DNA of 11,006 nt, taken from contig CAZAIO010000095.1 in NCBI GenBank assembly GCA_964485235.1, positions 1-11,006 of the forward strand, given 5' to 3'. The translations under genes were made by a program, and so were the position numbers. Every line of letters begins with the position of its first letter. The stretch's first letter is position 1. Below are positions 1 through 6,359 of the stretch, in pieces. The notes beneath the pieces are model-generated. The model searched no databases and had not been told where the DNA came from. It saw nothing but the letters and a program-made list of their open reading frames with translations. The stretch is from CAZAIO01 sp964485235 (GTDB taxonomy: Bacteria; Chloroflexota; Dehalococcoidia; GIF9; UBA5629).

Positions 1-839
1 GGCGCCGTGCATAGATGTGTGACTTTCTCTTTGTCCATCAATTCACATATCTGTTCGGCACGAACAGCATCGAGACAAACATGTTTGCCGCCGACTGCTG
101 TTACCGCCCAGACAAAACACCATCCCTGGGAATGGAACATGGGAAGGATCCAGAGGTATGATGATTCCGGCGTCATACGTGATTCGATGACTTCTCCCAG
201 CGCGTTAATGTAGGACCCGCGATGTGAGTGAACGCACCCTTTCGGCAGGCCGGTAGTGCCGCTCGTATAGCAAATACTGAGCATCTCGTTTTCATCCTCT
301 ACCGGAATTTCCAGAGATTTATCTGATGCTTTCTCCAGAAACTCTTCATAAGAAAAGCCGATTAGCTCGCCGTCGAGTTTGTCGAAACTATCGGTTTCAA
401 TCATAAATTCAATCGTTTCAAGTTCCGGCTGAATGCCTTTAACAATATCGGCGTATGCATGTTCAAGCACCAGTGCCTTTGTTCCCGAGTGATTGAGTAT
501 ATATTTGATTTCGTTACCTTGAAAGCGATAATTCAAAGGAATACACACGGCACCGGCCATGGCAATTCCGTAGAATGCTTCAAGGTTGGCATTGTTATTT
601 CGAGATAGAATAGCAACACGATCGCCTTTTTTAATCCCGCGTTCGATCAATCCGTTTGCTAATCGATACACTCTTTCAGCGAATTGTTTCCAGGTATAAG
701 ATTTGTCCCGGTAAACGACAGCTTCTTTATTGGGAAAAACGGCCTCAGATCTTTTGAGGAAACTGAGCGGCGTCAACGGGTTGAGATATACGCTCTGGTG
801 CTTACCATCTGCACCGTTTATTTGCTGGATACTGTTCAT
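1..839 (-). CDS. Acyl-CoA synthetase (AMP-forming), N-terminal part, cut by window edge
   Basis: Class I adenylate-forming enzyme that activates a carboxylic acid (probably a fatty acid) with ATP and joins it to CoA in the cytoplasm. About 279 codons are present from ATG at 839-837, with an SD AAGGAGAG seven bases upstream. Visible motifs: the phosphate-binding loop YTSGTTGLPKG at residues 191-201, and PMFHSQGW at 233-240, the region that in relatives reads PMFHxNGW and helps form the acyl pocket. The N-terminus (YRDKSYTWKQFAERVYRLANGL) is the usual opening of this family, so the start is secure. The C-terminal hinge and the catalytic lysine lie beyond the left edge. The closest known groups are medium/long-chain acyl-CoA ligases; substrate cannot be told from this part. 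It stands alone, about 380 bases downstream of the regulator gene on the same strand, so it probably has its own promoter. Confidence 0.93.
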   Translation of the reverse strand, partial: MNSIQQINGADGKHQSVYLNPLTPLSFLKRSEAVFPNKEAVVYRDKSYTWKQFAERVYRLANGLIERGIKKGDRVAILSRNNNANLEAFYGIAMAGAVCIPLNYRFQGNEIKYILNHSGTKALVLEHAYADIVKGIQPELETIEFMIETDSFDKLDGELIGFSYEEFLEKASDKSLEIPVEDENEMLSICYTSGTTGLPKGCVHSHRGSYINALGEVIESRMTPESSYLWILPMFHSQGWCFVWAVTAVGGKHVCLDAVRAEQICELMDKEKVTHLCTA

Positions 840-1004
840 TTTTTCTCTCCTTGTTGGTTTTATTCTCTAGATGTGCAAATAAAATATCTTTATACCTGTT
901 CAAATCTCCGGATTGCCGTAACTTTCTCTGTTCGGCTTCTCACCACGATGCGAGCAGTCATAAACAAATATAACTTGCATATCATCTAACTTAACCACAT
1001 TTCT

Positions 1005-1033
1005 ATTATGGCATCAATAAAGTTGGATGTAAT
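1005..1033 (-). promoter_or_regulatory. Weak candidate promoter for the acyl-CoA synthetase
   Basis: Reading the minus strand: ATTACA (1033-1028), 17 bases, CATAAT (1010-1005). That is 4/6 and 5/6 matches to the sigma-70 consensus at ideal spacing. It would give a leader of about 160 bases before the ATG at 839. In AT-rich DNA such a match can occur by chance. Confidence 0.3.
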
Positions 1034-1072
1034 CAGAATAACGAATGATTTTGATAAAGGAGAGGTTGGTTA

Positions 1073-1099
1073 AAATATCATTCTTTAGAATGAATATTT
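1073..1099. repeat. 27-bp imperfect inverted repeat
   Basis: AAATAT-CATTCT, two-base centre TT, AGAATG, one extra A, ATATTT: twelve base pairs with one bulge. It lies downstream of the regulator gene and upstream of the synthetase. It is too AT-rich for a typical intrinsic terminator, although on the minus strand it ends in a short T-run. The arm core GAATGA also occurs at 1043-1048 just beside it, so an operator for the synthetase gene is an alternative. Confidence 0.5.
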
Positions 1100-1220
1100 A
1101 GCAATACTTTTGAACTAGTACCTGCTGTAAAAGGGGTGTGAAGAATTAAAAGAACAGTCTCGTTATCGGAAGCTGTTGTAAATATAAAAGGAACAAAATG
1201 TTACCGGAACTACCCGCCGT

Positions 1221-1865
1221 TTACAGATCGATCATGGCCTGTGTTCTTGCCTTGGCAATTGCTTCCGTGCGGCTTTTTACATCGAGTTTCTGGAAAATGC
1301 TCTGTATATGAGTTTTTACTGTGCTTTCGCTTATACTAAGGGTTGCCGCTATTTCCCTGTTATATTCTCCCTTTGCCATTAACTTCAATACTTCTATTTC
1401 TCTATCCGAGAGTACTCTTAACTGTGAAACCTGACTCATCATCTGAGAGAAACGTTCCAGTACTCTGTTAGCGATTGCCGGCTCAATCACCGATTTGCCG
1501 CTCACTATATTTCTTATAGCTTCAACAATTTCATCACTTGGTACATCTTTAAGTAAATATGATTGAGCACCTGCCTGGATCGCTTTAAACACATACTCTT
1601 CAGTATCATAGGTCGTGAGTACGATGAATTTTACTGCCCTGTTTTGAGCACGGATCCGCTGCATTGCCGTAGCACCATCAAGTACCGGCATACGAAGGTC
1701 AATCAATATAACATCAGGCTTTGTTGCAAGCGACATTTCTACTGCCTCTATGCCGTTTGTAGCTTCACCGACAACGGTCATATCCGGCTCCGCAGAAAGC
1801 GTTGCGGAAAGGCCTTCCCGCACTATCGGATGGTCATCAGCAATCAATACTCTAATTTTATCCAT
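1221..1865 (-). CDS. NarL/FixJ-family response regulator (REC + LuxR HTH)
   Basis: Cytoplasmic transcription factor of 214 residues, the normal length of the family. The receiver domain (about 4-118) has the acidic pair D10-D11, phospho-acceptor D56 in LIDLRMP, T84/T85 and K106 in LLKD. The LuxR-type helix-turn-helix (about 150-211) shows LSDREIEVLKLMAKG, then IAATLSISESTVKTHIQSIFQKLDVKSRTEA, the classic recognition helix arrangement. It starts 13 bases after the kinase stop codon with an SD AAAGGGAG, so the two are co-transcribed and almost certainly a cognate pair. The family is often LiaR/VraR/DegU-like in annotations; the stimulus and target genes cannot be read here. All key residues are intact. 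Confidence 0.95.
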   Translation of the reverse strand: MDKIRVLIADDHPIVREGLSATLSAEPDMTVVGEATNGIEAVEMSLATKPDVILIDLRMPVLDGATAMQRIRAQNRAVKFIVLTTYDTEEYVFKAIQAGAQSYLLKDVPSDEIVEAIRNIVSGKSVIEPAIANRVLERFSQMMSQVSQLRVLSDREIEVLKLMAKGEYNREIAATLSISESTVKTHIQSIFQKLDVKSRTEAIAKARTQAMIDL

Positions 1866-1878
1866 AGCTCACTCCCTT

Positions 1879-3951
1879 TCAAGTCGGGATACTCACTGTT
1901 ACGGTTGTGCCGTGACCGGGGGAACTCTCAATTTTCATTTTGCCGTTTAAATTACTGACACGCTCTTTCATATCAATGATACCAAAAGTCCCCCTTTTTT
2001 TCGTACGGATGTTAAACCCGGCTCCATTATCCTGGACTTTTAATTTGATACTTCCGCTGTCATAGCTTAAGGAAACGTCTACGCTCGTGGCATCGGCATG
2101 TTTTCCGATGTTTGCAACAGCTTCTTTAAAGATGCGCAGGATTGATTCCTCAACATTTGAAGTCAGTTCTGCCGGCTGTCCATTTATATTTAACTGAACC
2201 GGAATGGTATTTATTTCGCTGAACCTCGTTGCTTCTTTCTGGATGGCATCGGGAAGAGAGATATGATCTACCACAGATGGCTTGAGCGATAATACCGAAC
2301 GTCTCGCTTCATTTAAACTGGAACGGGCCAGCATTTTCGCCTGGTTTAAATGTTTGATCAATGCCGCCGCATCCACGTTAATCATACGTTCGGCGACCTC
2401 TAATTGACGGACCACTCCGACGAATCCCTGGGCAAGCGTATCATGGATCTCTCTGGCCAGACGGTTGCGCTCTTCGAGTGTGGCAATATCTCGCACGTTT
2501 TGATATAAACGTGAATTTTCAATTGCGATAGCTACAAAATCTGCCAGAGTGCTGGCGGTAAATATATCGAGGTCATTAAATGTATCTTCTTTTATACTTT
2601 TTATATCGAGAACACCCATCATATTATTCGATAGACAGATCGGGACTGCCATTTCAGATTTTTTATCGGCTATATCCTCAGATGTCGGCAGTCCGGGAAA
2701 CCTTGTTGTTTTATTGAGCACAAGAGGTTGTGCAGTCTCCATGACGATTTTCGCTATACCTTCACCTATATCTTTTGACTCTACAGGTCCTGAGGTCTCT
2801 GCCGGTCCGGCAAAGGCGCTGAGTATTAGTTCACCTGACTCCGGATCTATGAGCGAAATGCTGACTCTATAGTATCCGAATGTTTTTTGAAACGATTGTA
2901 CAACGAACGGGAGCAGGTCATGGAGATTCATAAGAGAAGTAATATGTTGTCCGACTTCATTAATGGCCCTGAGTTGCTCACTCCGTCGTTTCTCCGCGAT
3001 GGTTCTTTCTTCTACACGTTGTTCCAGAACATTATACGAGTCCTGAAGGGCAGCAGCCATCGCATTGAATTGCTTTGCCAATTTCTCTATCTCGTCTCCC
3101 GTATTTATTTCGACCCTGTAATTCAATTTACCCTCGCTCAATTGCTGTGCGCCTTCTACGAGAGCCAGTATTGGACGGCTGAATCGCCTTGCCAGATACC
3201 ATGCGAGAAAACCGGCAAAGCACATCAGGCCGATCGTGACTGCAATGAAAACTGTACGCAGTATATTTTCCTTGGTGGCGATTGTACCGGTGGTCTCCAT
3301 CGTAACCGCATTTATTTTTTCACTTGTTTCAGTTGCCGGATAGGAGAACTCGTCGATATATGTCGTTGCCGCAAGCATATACTTTGTACTATGGATAGGG
3401 GCTATATACATGTATTTCGACCGCGTGCGCCCGTCCTGGTCTACCCAATCATAGTATCCCTTCGATGGATTACCGCTCAGCGCAGCCTCGAATATTTCCC
3501 AGAACGCCGGAAGTTTATCCGCCCATTGACTGAGATCAAAACCTATCATCTCCGGATTTATATGGTACACCATTTCCGCTTTATCCCGGTCTATCATGAT
3601 GGTATAACCCGTCTTACCGACAGGTTGGACGGCTATTCGCGAAAGGATTGCTTGTTCAACGGAGTCCATTGCCGGATGTGACTCAAGATAGATTTGCACC
3701 TGATATGCCACATCGATCGCTTTTTGCTCTATAGCATTTTCTCCGAGGTTTGTCAGTGCTGTGGTACTATCCTCAACGGCGACACTTCCGAGCTTTAGGC
3801 TGCTTTCCTGTGCAATCTCTCCTACCGATGTAACTATTTGAATAGATACGATAAATAACGCGAGCATGGAGACTAGTGTGAGGCCGAGCAAGACTATGAG
3901 CAATCTTGTTGTAATTGGAAGTCTTATTACCTTCTTTTCGTCGGTGTGCAT
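1879..3951 (-). CDS. Membrane sensor histidine kinase (Cache-like, HAMP, GAF, HisKA_3, HATPase)
   Basis: Sensor kinase of 690 residues. Order of parts: short cytoplasmic start; TM1 about 16-40; extracytoplasmic sensor about 41-230 with a Cache-like core (QPVGKTGYTIMIDRDKAEMVYH, then GYYDWVDQDGRTRSKYMYIAP); TM2 about 232-254; HAMP about 255-308; coiled coil 305-330; GAF-like domain about 335-480; HisKA_3 dimerisation helix with phospho-acceptor H503 in LAREIHDTLAQG; HATPase about 600-690 with N-box EAVANIGKHA (E610, N614), G1 box DNGAG (641-645), G2 box GTFGIIDMKERV and a final GHGTTVTV. It should autophosphorylate at H503 and pass the phosphate to D56 of the regulator encoded just downstream. 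The start ATG at 3951 follows TTTGGAAC, a weak SD; no better in-frame start is near, and the promoter fits this start. The ligand is unknown; small carboxylates or amino acids bind many Cache domains. Confidence 0.95.
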   Translation of the reverse strand: MHTDEKKVIRLPITTRLLIVLLGLTLVSMLALFIVSIQIVTSVGEIAQESSLKLGSVAVEDSTTALTNLGENAIEQKAIDVAYQVQIYLESHPAMDSVEQAILSRIAVQPVGKTGYTIMIDRDKAEMVYHINPEMIGFDLSQWADKLPAFWEIFEAALSGNPSKGYYDWVDQDGRTRSKYMYIAPIHSTKYMLAATTYIDEFSYPATETSEKINAVTMETTGTIATKENILRTVFIAVTIGLMCFAGFLAWYLARRFSRPILALVEGAQQLSEGKLNYRVEINTGDEIEKLAKQFNAMAAALQDSYNVLEQRVEERTIAEKRRSEQLRAINEVGQHITSLMNLHDLLPFVVQSFQKTFGYYRVSISLIDPESGELILSAFAGPAETSGPVESKDIGEGIAKIVMETAQPLVLNKTTRFPGLPTSEDIADKKSEMAVPICLSNNMMGVLDIKSIKEDTFNDLDIFTASTLADFVAIAIENSRLYQNVRDIATLEERNRLAREIHDTLAQGFVGVVRQLEVAERMINVDAAALIKHLNQAKMLARSSLNEARRSVLSLKPSVVDHISLPDAIQKEATRFSEINTIPVQLNINGQPAELTSNVEESILRIFKEAVANIGKHADATSVDVSLSYDSGSIKLKVQDNGAGFNIRTKKRGTFGIIDMKERVSNLNGKMKIESSPGHGTTVTVSIPT

Positions 3952-3980
3952 AGTTCCAAATCAACCGGATGGCAAGTCAG

Positions 3981-4009
3981 ATTGTATATTGTACTTCGAG
4001 GTGAGTCAA
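3981..4009 (-). promoter_or_regulatory. Sigma-70 promoter of the kinase/regulator operon
   Basis: Minus strand: TTGACT (4009-4004), exactly 17 bases, TACAAT (3986-3981); each hexamer matches the consensus at five of six positions or close to it (TTGAC then T; TA-C-AAT). The predicted start near 3974 leaves a leader of about 23 bases before the kinase ATG at 3951. Confidence 0.75.
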
Positions 4010-4070
4010 GCTAAACGTATATTTATCTATTAATGATTTTCCGGTTAAATTATACTGAGAGCATAGATTA

Positions 4071-4082
4071 ACGGTTTACCGT
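4071..4082. promoter_or_regulatory. Small dyad in the divergent promoter region
   Basis: Perfect inverted repeat ACGGT-TT-ACCGT, lying between the promoter of the kinase operon and the candidate promoter of the 88-residue gene. Position and symmetry suit a transcription-factor half-site pair, perhaps the regulator's own site, but the dyad is short. Confidence 0.35.
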
Positions 4083-4095
4083 CGTTTGTCCGGCC

Positions 4096-4124
4096 TTTCC
4101 AAAATTTTAGTGAGATAGTATAGT
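4096..4124 (+). promoter_or_regulatory. Candidate promoter for the 88-residue gene
   Basis: TTTCCA (4096-4101), 17 bases, TATAGT (4119-4124): 4/6 and 5/6 consensus matches. It predicts a start near 4131 and a leader of about 35 bases. The region is AT-rich so chance matches are possible. Confidence 0.4.
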
Positions 4125-4155
4125 AATAATACCGTACAACGATATTTCTATCTCA
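4111..4155. repeat. 8-bp inverted repeat next to the ribosome binding site
   Basis: TGAGATAG at 4111-4118 is the reverse complement of CTATCTCA at 4148-4155, with 29 bases between. The right arm abuts the SD AGGAGA of the 88-residue gene (4155-4160), and its TCTC can alternatively pair with the GAGA of that SD. It may be a DNA operator around the -10 box or, if transcription starts further upstream, an RNA switch of SD access. Confidence 0.35.
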
Positions 4156-4165
4156 GGAGAGACCA

Positions 4166-4432
4166 ATGGAAGATGAAACGACAATCGAAGAACGAATGCG
4201 ATCGGAAGAGCTTGTCAGGGAAAAAACGGACGAAAAAGGTATAACCTGGTTTAAGCTTTATTTTGGCGGTGGTGATCATTTTAAAGCATGGCTGGCGCAG
4301 TGTAAGGAAGTTTACGGAGAAGATAATATCGGAGTAGAGGAAATCGATCCTACCGGTTTTTCATGTTATGAAAAAAGCGGAGAAAAGCTTTATAGAATAT
4401 GGGCAAAAAAAGACGCTCCTGCGTCTATGTGA
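4166..4432 (+). CDS. Small acidic/basic-mixed protein of unknown function, 88 residues
   Basis: Starts at ATG 4166 behind a good SD (AGGAGA, five bases away). The first 25 residues are highly charged and probably helical (MEDETTIEERMRSEELVREK). The rest (about 25-81) looks like a small alpha/beta fold: GITWFKLYFGGGDHFKAWLAQC, then KEVYGEDNIGVEEID, then a C-terminal strand LYRIWAKK. No signal peptide, membrane segment or cysteine pair motif is visible (two isolated Cys). I do not recognise the family. The pattern of a strand, GGGDHF turn, amphipathic helix and strand is coherent, and codon usage is like the neighbours, so it is probably real and cytoplasmic. It is divergent from the kinase operon and could be part of that response, which is inference only. 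Confidence 0.75.
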   Translation: MEDETTIEERMRSEELVREKTDEKGITWFKLYFGGGDHFKAWLAQCKEVYGEDNIGVEEIDPTGFSCYEKSGEKLYRIWAKKDAPASM

Positions 4433-4520
4433 AATGTGAAGGCTCCACAGAGGTTGAACCGGTATCGGGACGTTATAGATATTATGACTTTTAAATACGC
4501 CCTTCATATATGACCATTAT

Positions 4521-4544
4521 CCTATATGTACCGGTACTTATAGG
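4521..4544. promoter_or_regulatory. 24-bp near-perfect palindrome, operator-like
   Basis: Left half CCTATATGTACC, right half GGTACTTATAGG: 11 of 12 positions are complementary and there is no loop, with a perfect 10-bp core GTACCGGTAC. No T-run follows on either strand, so it is not an intrinsic terminator. It lies 88 bases after the 88-residue gene and 86 bases before the 56-codon ORF. A dimeric repressor site or recombinase/phage-type site are both possible. Confidence 0.6.
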
Positions 4545-4630
4545 TGATTGCAAAAGCGGCAGGCTAAAACTACAATATTCTTCAGTCAAAGTACGTATAT
4601 AACTTTTTAGAAGAGATTGGTGTATCCTGC

Positions 4631-4801
4631 ATGATAAAAGACAGGTTGACATATATAATGGAAGCGGCAGCACGTTTGTCGCCGGAGAACCAGGACAGAA
4701 TTATTATGGCAATCGAACAATTGTTGGGGTATGAGAAGAAAAAAATTCAACTGGAGTTTGACCCTAAAAAAGCGTTAAGCGAACAAGGAACGGATGCGTA
4801 A
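4631..4801 (+). CDS. Possible small protein of unknown function, 56 residues
   Basis: ATG at 4631 to TAA at 4799-4801. The product begins MIKDRLTYIMEAAARLSPEN and continues as a predicted helix (QDRIIMAIEQLLGYEKKKIQ) and a polar tail (LEFDPKKALSEQGTDA). The arrangement of amphipathic helices resembles the tail found after helix-turn-helix domains in some small regulators, but no DNA-binding domain is encoded upstream; the frame is open only back to a TAA at 4565. The SD is weak (AGAAGAGA about 12 bases upstream); an internal ATG at 4658 is an alternative start. Amino-acid composition is protein-like and unlike the surrounding AT-rich DNA. No family recognised; it may be a genuine small protein or the remnant of a longer gene. 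Confidence 0.45.
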   Translation: MIKDRLTYIMEAAARLSPENQDRIIMAIEQLLGYEKKKIQLEFDPKKALSEQGTDA

Positions 4802-4887
4802 TAAATCAGGTAAATATACATCCGTTTAAGCAACGAAAACTATTCGCTATGCTGCGATCTTAAGTTATTTTCTGTTCCTTTCGAGAC

Positions 4888-5136
4888 TTATAACGGTAAT
4901 CGGTTGTTTTTTTCTTCATCATATGAAAGCAAAATCCGCACATTTACTATGATGTACCCCTTGCCTTCTTCTATAATTATTACAGGATTTTGGTCGAGCT
5001 CGGATATATAGTGCAGGTTCTCGACAATTGTCGATACACAAAGAAGTTAATCTTCAACGGCAGCGATTTCACTCGAGATTCGGGATATTGTCGTTTGTCG
5101 ATATGTGAATAGACCTTCTCTATTATAGTATGATAA
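4888..5136 (-). pseudogene. Candidate remnant of a small gene, one internal stop, no start
   Basis: One minus-strand frame reads like protein on both sides of a single TAA at 5049-5047. Before the stop it gives NREGLFTYRQTTISRISSEI then AAVED; after it ENLHYISELDQNPVIIIEEG then KGYIIVNVRILLSYDEEKNN, ending at TAA 4890-4888. The alternation of hydrophobic and charged residues (VIIIEEGKGYIIVNVRILL) looks like beta strands of a real small protein rather than random AT-rich translation. There is no ATG, GTG or TTG start at either piece. I do not recognise the family. The evidence is composition only, so this is a weak call. Confidence 0.3.
5021..5034. repeat. 14-bp perfect palindrome with flanking repeats
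   Basis: TCGACAATTGTCGA is fully self-complementary. The right part recurs: TTGTCGATA at 5028-5036 is repeated at 5095-5103, and TTGTCG occurs again at 5088-5093. Such clustered half-sites suggest a protein-binding region, though no gene start lies immediately beside it. Confidence 0.4.
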
Positions 5137-5316
5137 TTATTTGTCCGGTCCTTTCCGCTATGCTTATATAGTCCCGATAAAATCTTTTTATGTGGGTATA
5201 TTATTTGCTTTAAGTAAAATCGCTCCCGGAATTTTGCACTATTTAAGTGATATTTCCTATTTCTTGTAATTTCATTTTTTTCGCCGGTCTTTATTTCCCG
5301 GCCACTGTATGTTTTG

Positions 5317-5345
5317 TTGGCATTCGCGCAGGTGCGTGGTAGAAT
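5317..5345 (+). promoter_or_regulatory. Sigma-70 promoter of the PrsW/YhfC-like gene
   Basis: TTGGCA (5317-5322), exactly 17 bases, TAGAAT (5340-5345): five of six consensus matches in each box. Predicted start near 5352, leaving a leader of about 105 bases before ATG 5457; that leader contains a small CGGTA/TACCG hairpin at 5366-5379. Confidence 0.65.
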
Positions 5346-5456
5346 TGCGGGGAAAATACGATTGCCGGTAAAAATACCGTTGAGCGTACATTACATTATA
5401 GATAAAGCATTCCGGTAAAGAATAAATATACAGGTAGTGGAAAAAAGGGAACTCTT

Positions 5457-6254
5457 ATGTTTGAATATATGATAGGAACATTTGTTTCTTATTTCAGTAA
5501 TCTCAGTGTCATCGGGATTGTTCTGGCGGTTTTCTTCGGTGCACTCTGGCTTGCCTGCTACAGGCCTCCTGTTTTTAAACAATACTGGCTGTGGGCCGTG
5601 CTTGTCGGCAGTGCTTTGTTAACGCTTATTGCTATTGTGCTCATTCAGGTACCTCTACAGACCTGGACCATAAAAGGACTGGCCAAAGTATGGGGTGAAG
5701 AGACTATTTTAAAGTGGGCGCTTCTCGCCGGTCTTCCAAACATAATATATATCGGGCTGATACAGGAAGGCGCCAAACTGGTACCGGCGGTTGTATACTG
5801 GCGGCAGACGGGAAAAAGCCTCAGTCCGGCTATGATACTTGTTGTTGGCGCTGTAGCCGGAGCGGGTTACGGCATTCTGGAAACCCAGTGGTCCCTTAAC
5901 AGCATTATGGCAGAGGGCTGGACATGGGAACTGGTAACCGCAAACGGTGTTTTAGCCCTCGGAGGTTTCTGGGAAGGATTTTTTATGATCGCATTTCATA
6001 CAGGGGCAAGCGCACTTGCAGCCTACGGACTTTCAAAAGGCAAGGCTGTACATTTCTTTCTTCTTGCCGCTTTTGTTCATATAGTTCTTCAATATGGTAT
6101 TCTGCTGGTGCAAATAGGCTGGATGTCATTTCAGTGGGCGGCGGTCTATATTGCGATAGTGGCAGTTGCCGTTGCCGGTGTGACCCTCTGGCTGCGATGG
6201 CGAAAGCAGGATATCCCTGTAAAAAAGAAGAAGTCCGGGAAAGCTGCACGCTAA
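5457..6254 (+). CDS. Polytopic membrane protein, PrsW/YhfC-like intramembrane protease superfamily
   Basis: A 265-residue inner-membrane protein with about eight hydrophobic segments (roughly 14-34, 44-66, 84-101, 105-116, 124-143, 161-192, 197-220, 226-247) and a basic cytoplasmic tail (KKKKSGKAAR). Polar residues inside the helices follow the pattern of the CAAX/PrsW/YhfC proteases: E104 and K107 in LIQEGAKL, E142 in GAGYGILETQ, E173 and H181 in FWEGFFMIAFHTGAS, H208 in FVHIVLQYG. In known members the Glu and His residues form the active site within the membrane. The first motif is QEGAK here, where PrsW has a double Glu (EExxK), so catalysis is probable but not certain. ATG 5457 follows AAAGGGAA. 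It has its own promoter and precedes a drug exporter by about 105 bases. Substrate unknown; anti-sigma factors and peptides are cut by relatives. Confidence 0.6.
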   Translation: MFEYMIGTFVSYFSNLSVIGIVLAVFFGALWLACYRPPVFKQYWLWAVLVGSALLTLIAIVLIQVPLQTWTIKGLAKVWGEETILKWALLAGLPNIIYIGLIQEGAKLVPAVVYWRQTGKSLSPAMILVVGAVAGAGYGILETQWSLNSIMAEGWTWELVTANGVLALGGFWEGFFMIAFHTGASALAAYGLSKGKAVHFFLLAAFVHIVLQYGILLVQIGWMSFQWAAVYIAIVAVAVAGVTLWLRWRKQDIPVKKKKSGKAAR

Positions 6255-6262
6255 AACCGGCA

Positions 6263-6280
6263 ATATCGTCATGACGGTAT
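6263..6280. promoter_or_regulatory. 18-bp palindrome upstream of the exporter, operator-like
   Basis: ATATCGTCATGACGGTAT: halves match at eight of nine positions around a perfect CGTCATGACG core, with no loop and no T-run. It sits 79 bases before the exporter start. Exporters of this family are commonly controlled by TetR or MarR repressors binding dyads of this size, so an operator is the simplest reading. No such repressor gene is present in the window. Confidence 0.5.
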
Positions 6281-6359
6281 GCCCTGGTCTACAGTTCCGA
6301 AAGACTATTTTTCATGCTGTGTTTTATATTTCATAATAATAAAGGAAGTAAATAAATTC

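Larger units (their letters stand above)
840..1220. other. Intergenic spacer between response regulator and acyl-CoA synthetase
   Basis: AT-rich DNA of about 380 bases without a convincing gene on either strand. It holds the leader and a weak candidate promoter of the acyl-CoA synthetase, and an imperfect inverted repeat at 1073-1099. An open frame on the plus strand around 684-989 is only the shadow of the synthetase gene extended into this spacer. No GC-rich hairpin plus T-run that would be a clear terminator of the regulator operon was found. Confidence 0.7.
4802..5456. other. Gene-poor AT-rich spacer of about 650 bases
   Basis: No intact gene with a normal start and SD is visible on either strand. 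The stretch contains a candidate minus-strand gene remnant (4888-5136), a 14-bp perfect palindrome with nearby TTGTCG repeats, a 136-codon minus-strand frame without any ATG (4983-5390), a GCCGG/CCGGC stem at 5283-5302 with no T-run after it, and the promoter of the membrane protein gene at 5317-5345. Confidence 0.7.

Noticed and set aside
2887..3681. 264-codon plus-strand frame inside the kinase gene
   Set aside because: Antisense to the sensor and HAMP coding region; composition rich in Cys, Arg and His typical of shadow frames and no SD.
4646..4659. TTGACA followed by TATAAT, looking like a consensus promoter
   Set aside because: The two hexamers are only two bases apart, so they cannot form one promoter; they lie in the 56-codon ORF.
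5283..5302. GCCGG/CCGGC stem next to a T-run as a terminator
   Set aside because: On the plus strand the T-run precedes the hairpin, and on the minus strand A residues follow it, so neither strand has stem followed by U-tract.
6279..6359. Longer exporter start giving 27 extra residues
   Set aside because: No SD before 6279, the ATG lies inside the palindrome, and the extra residues have no counterpart in the family's usual N-terminus.
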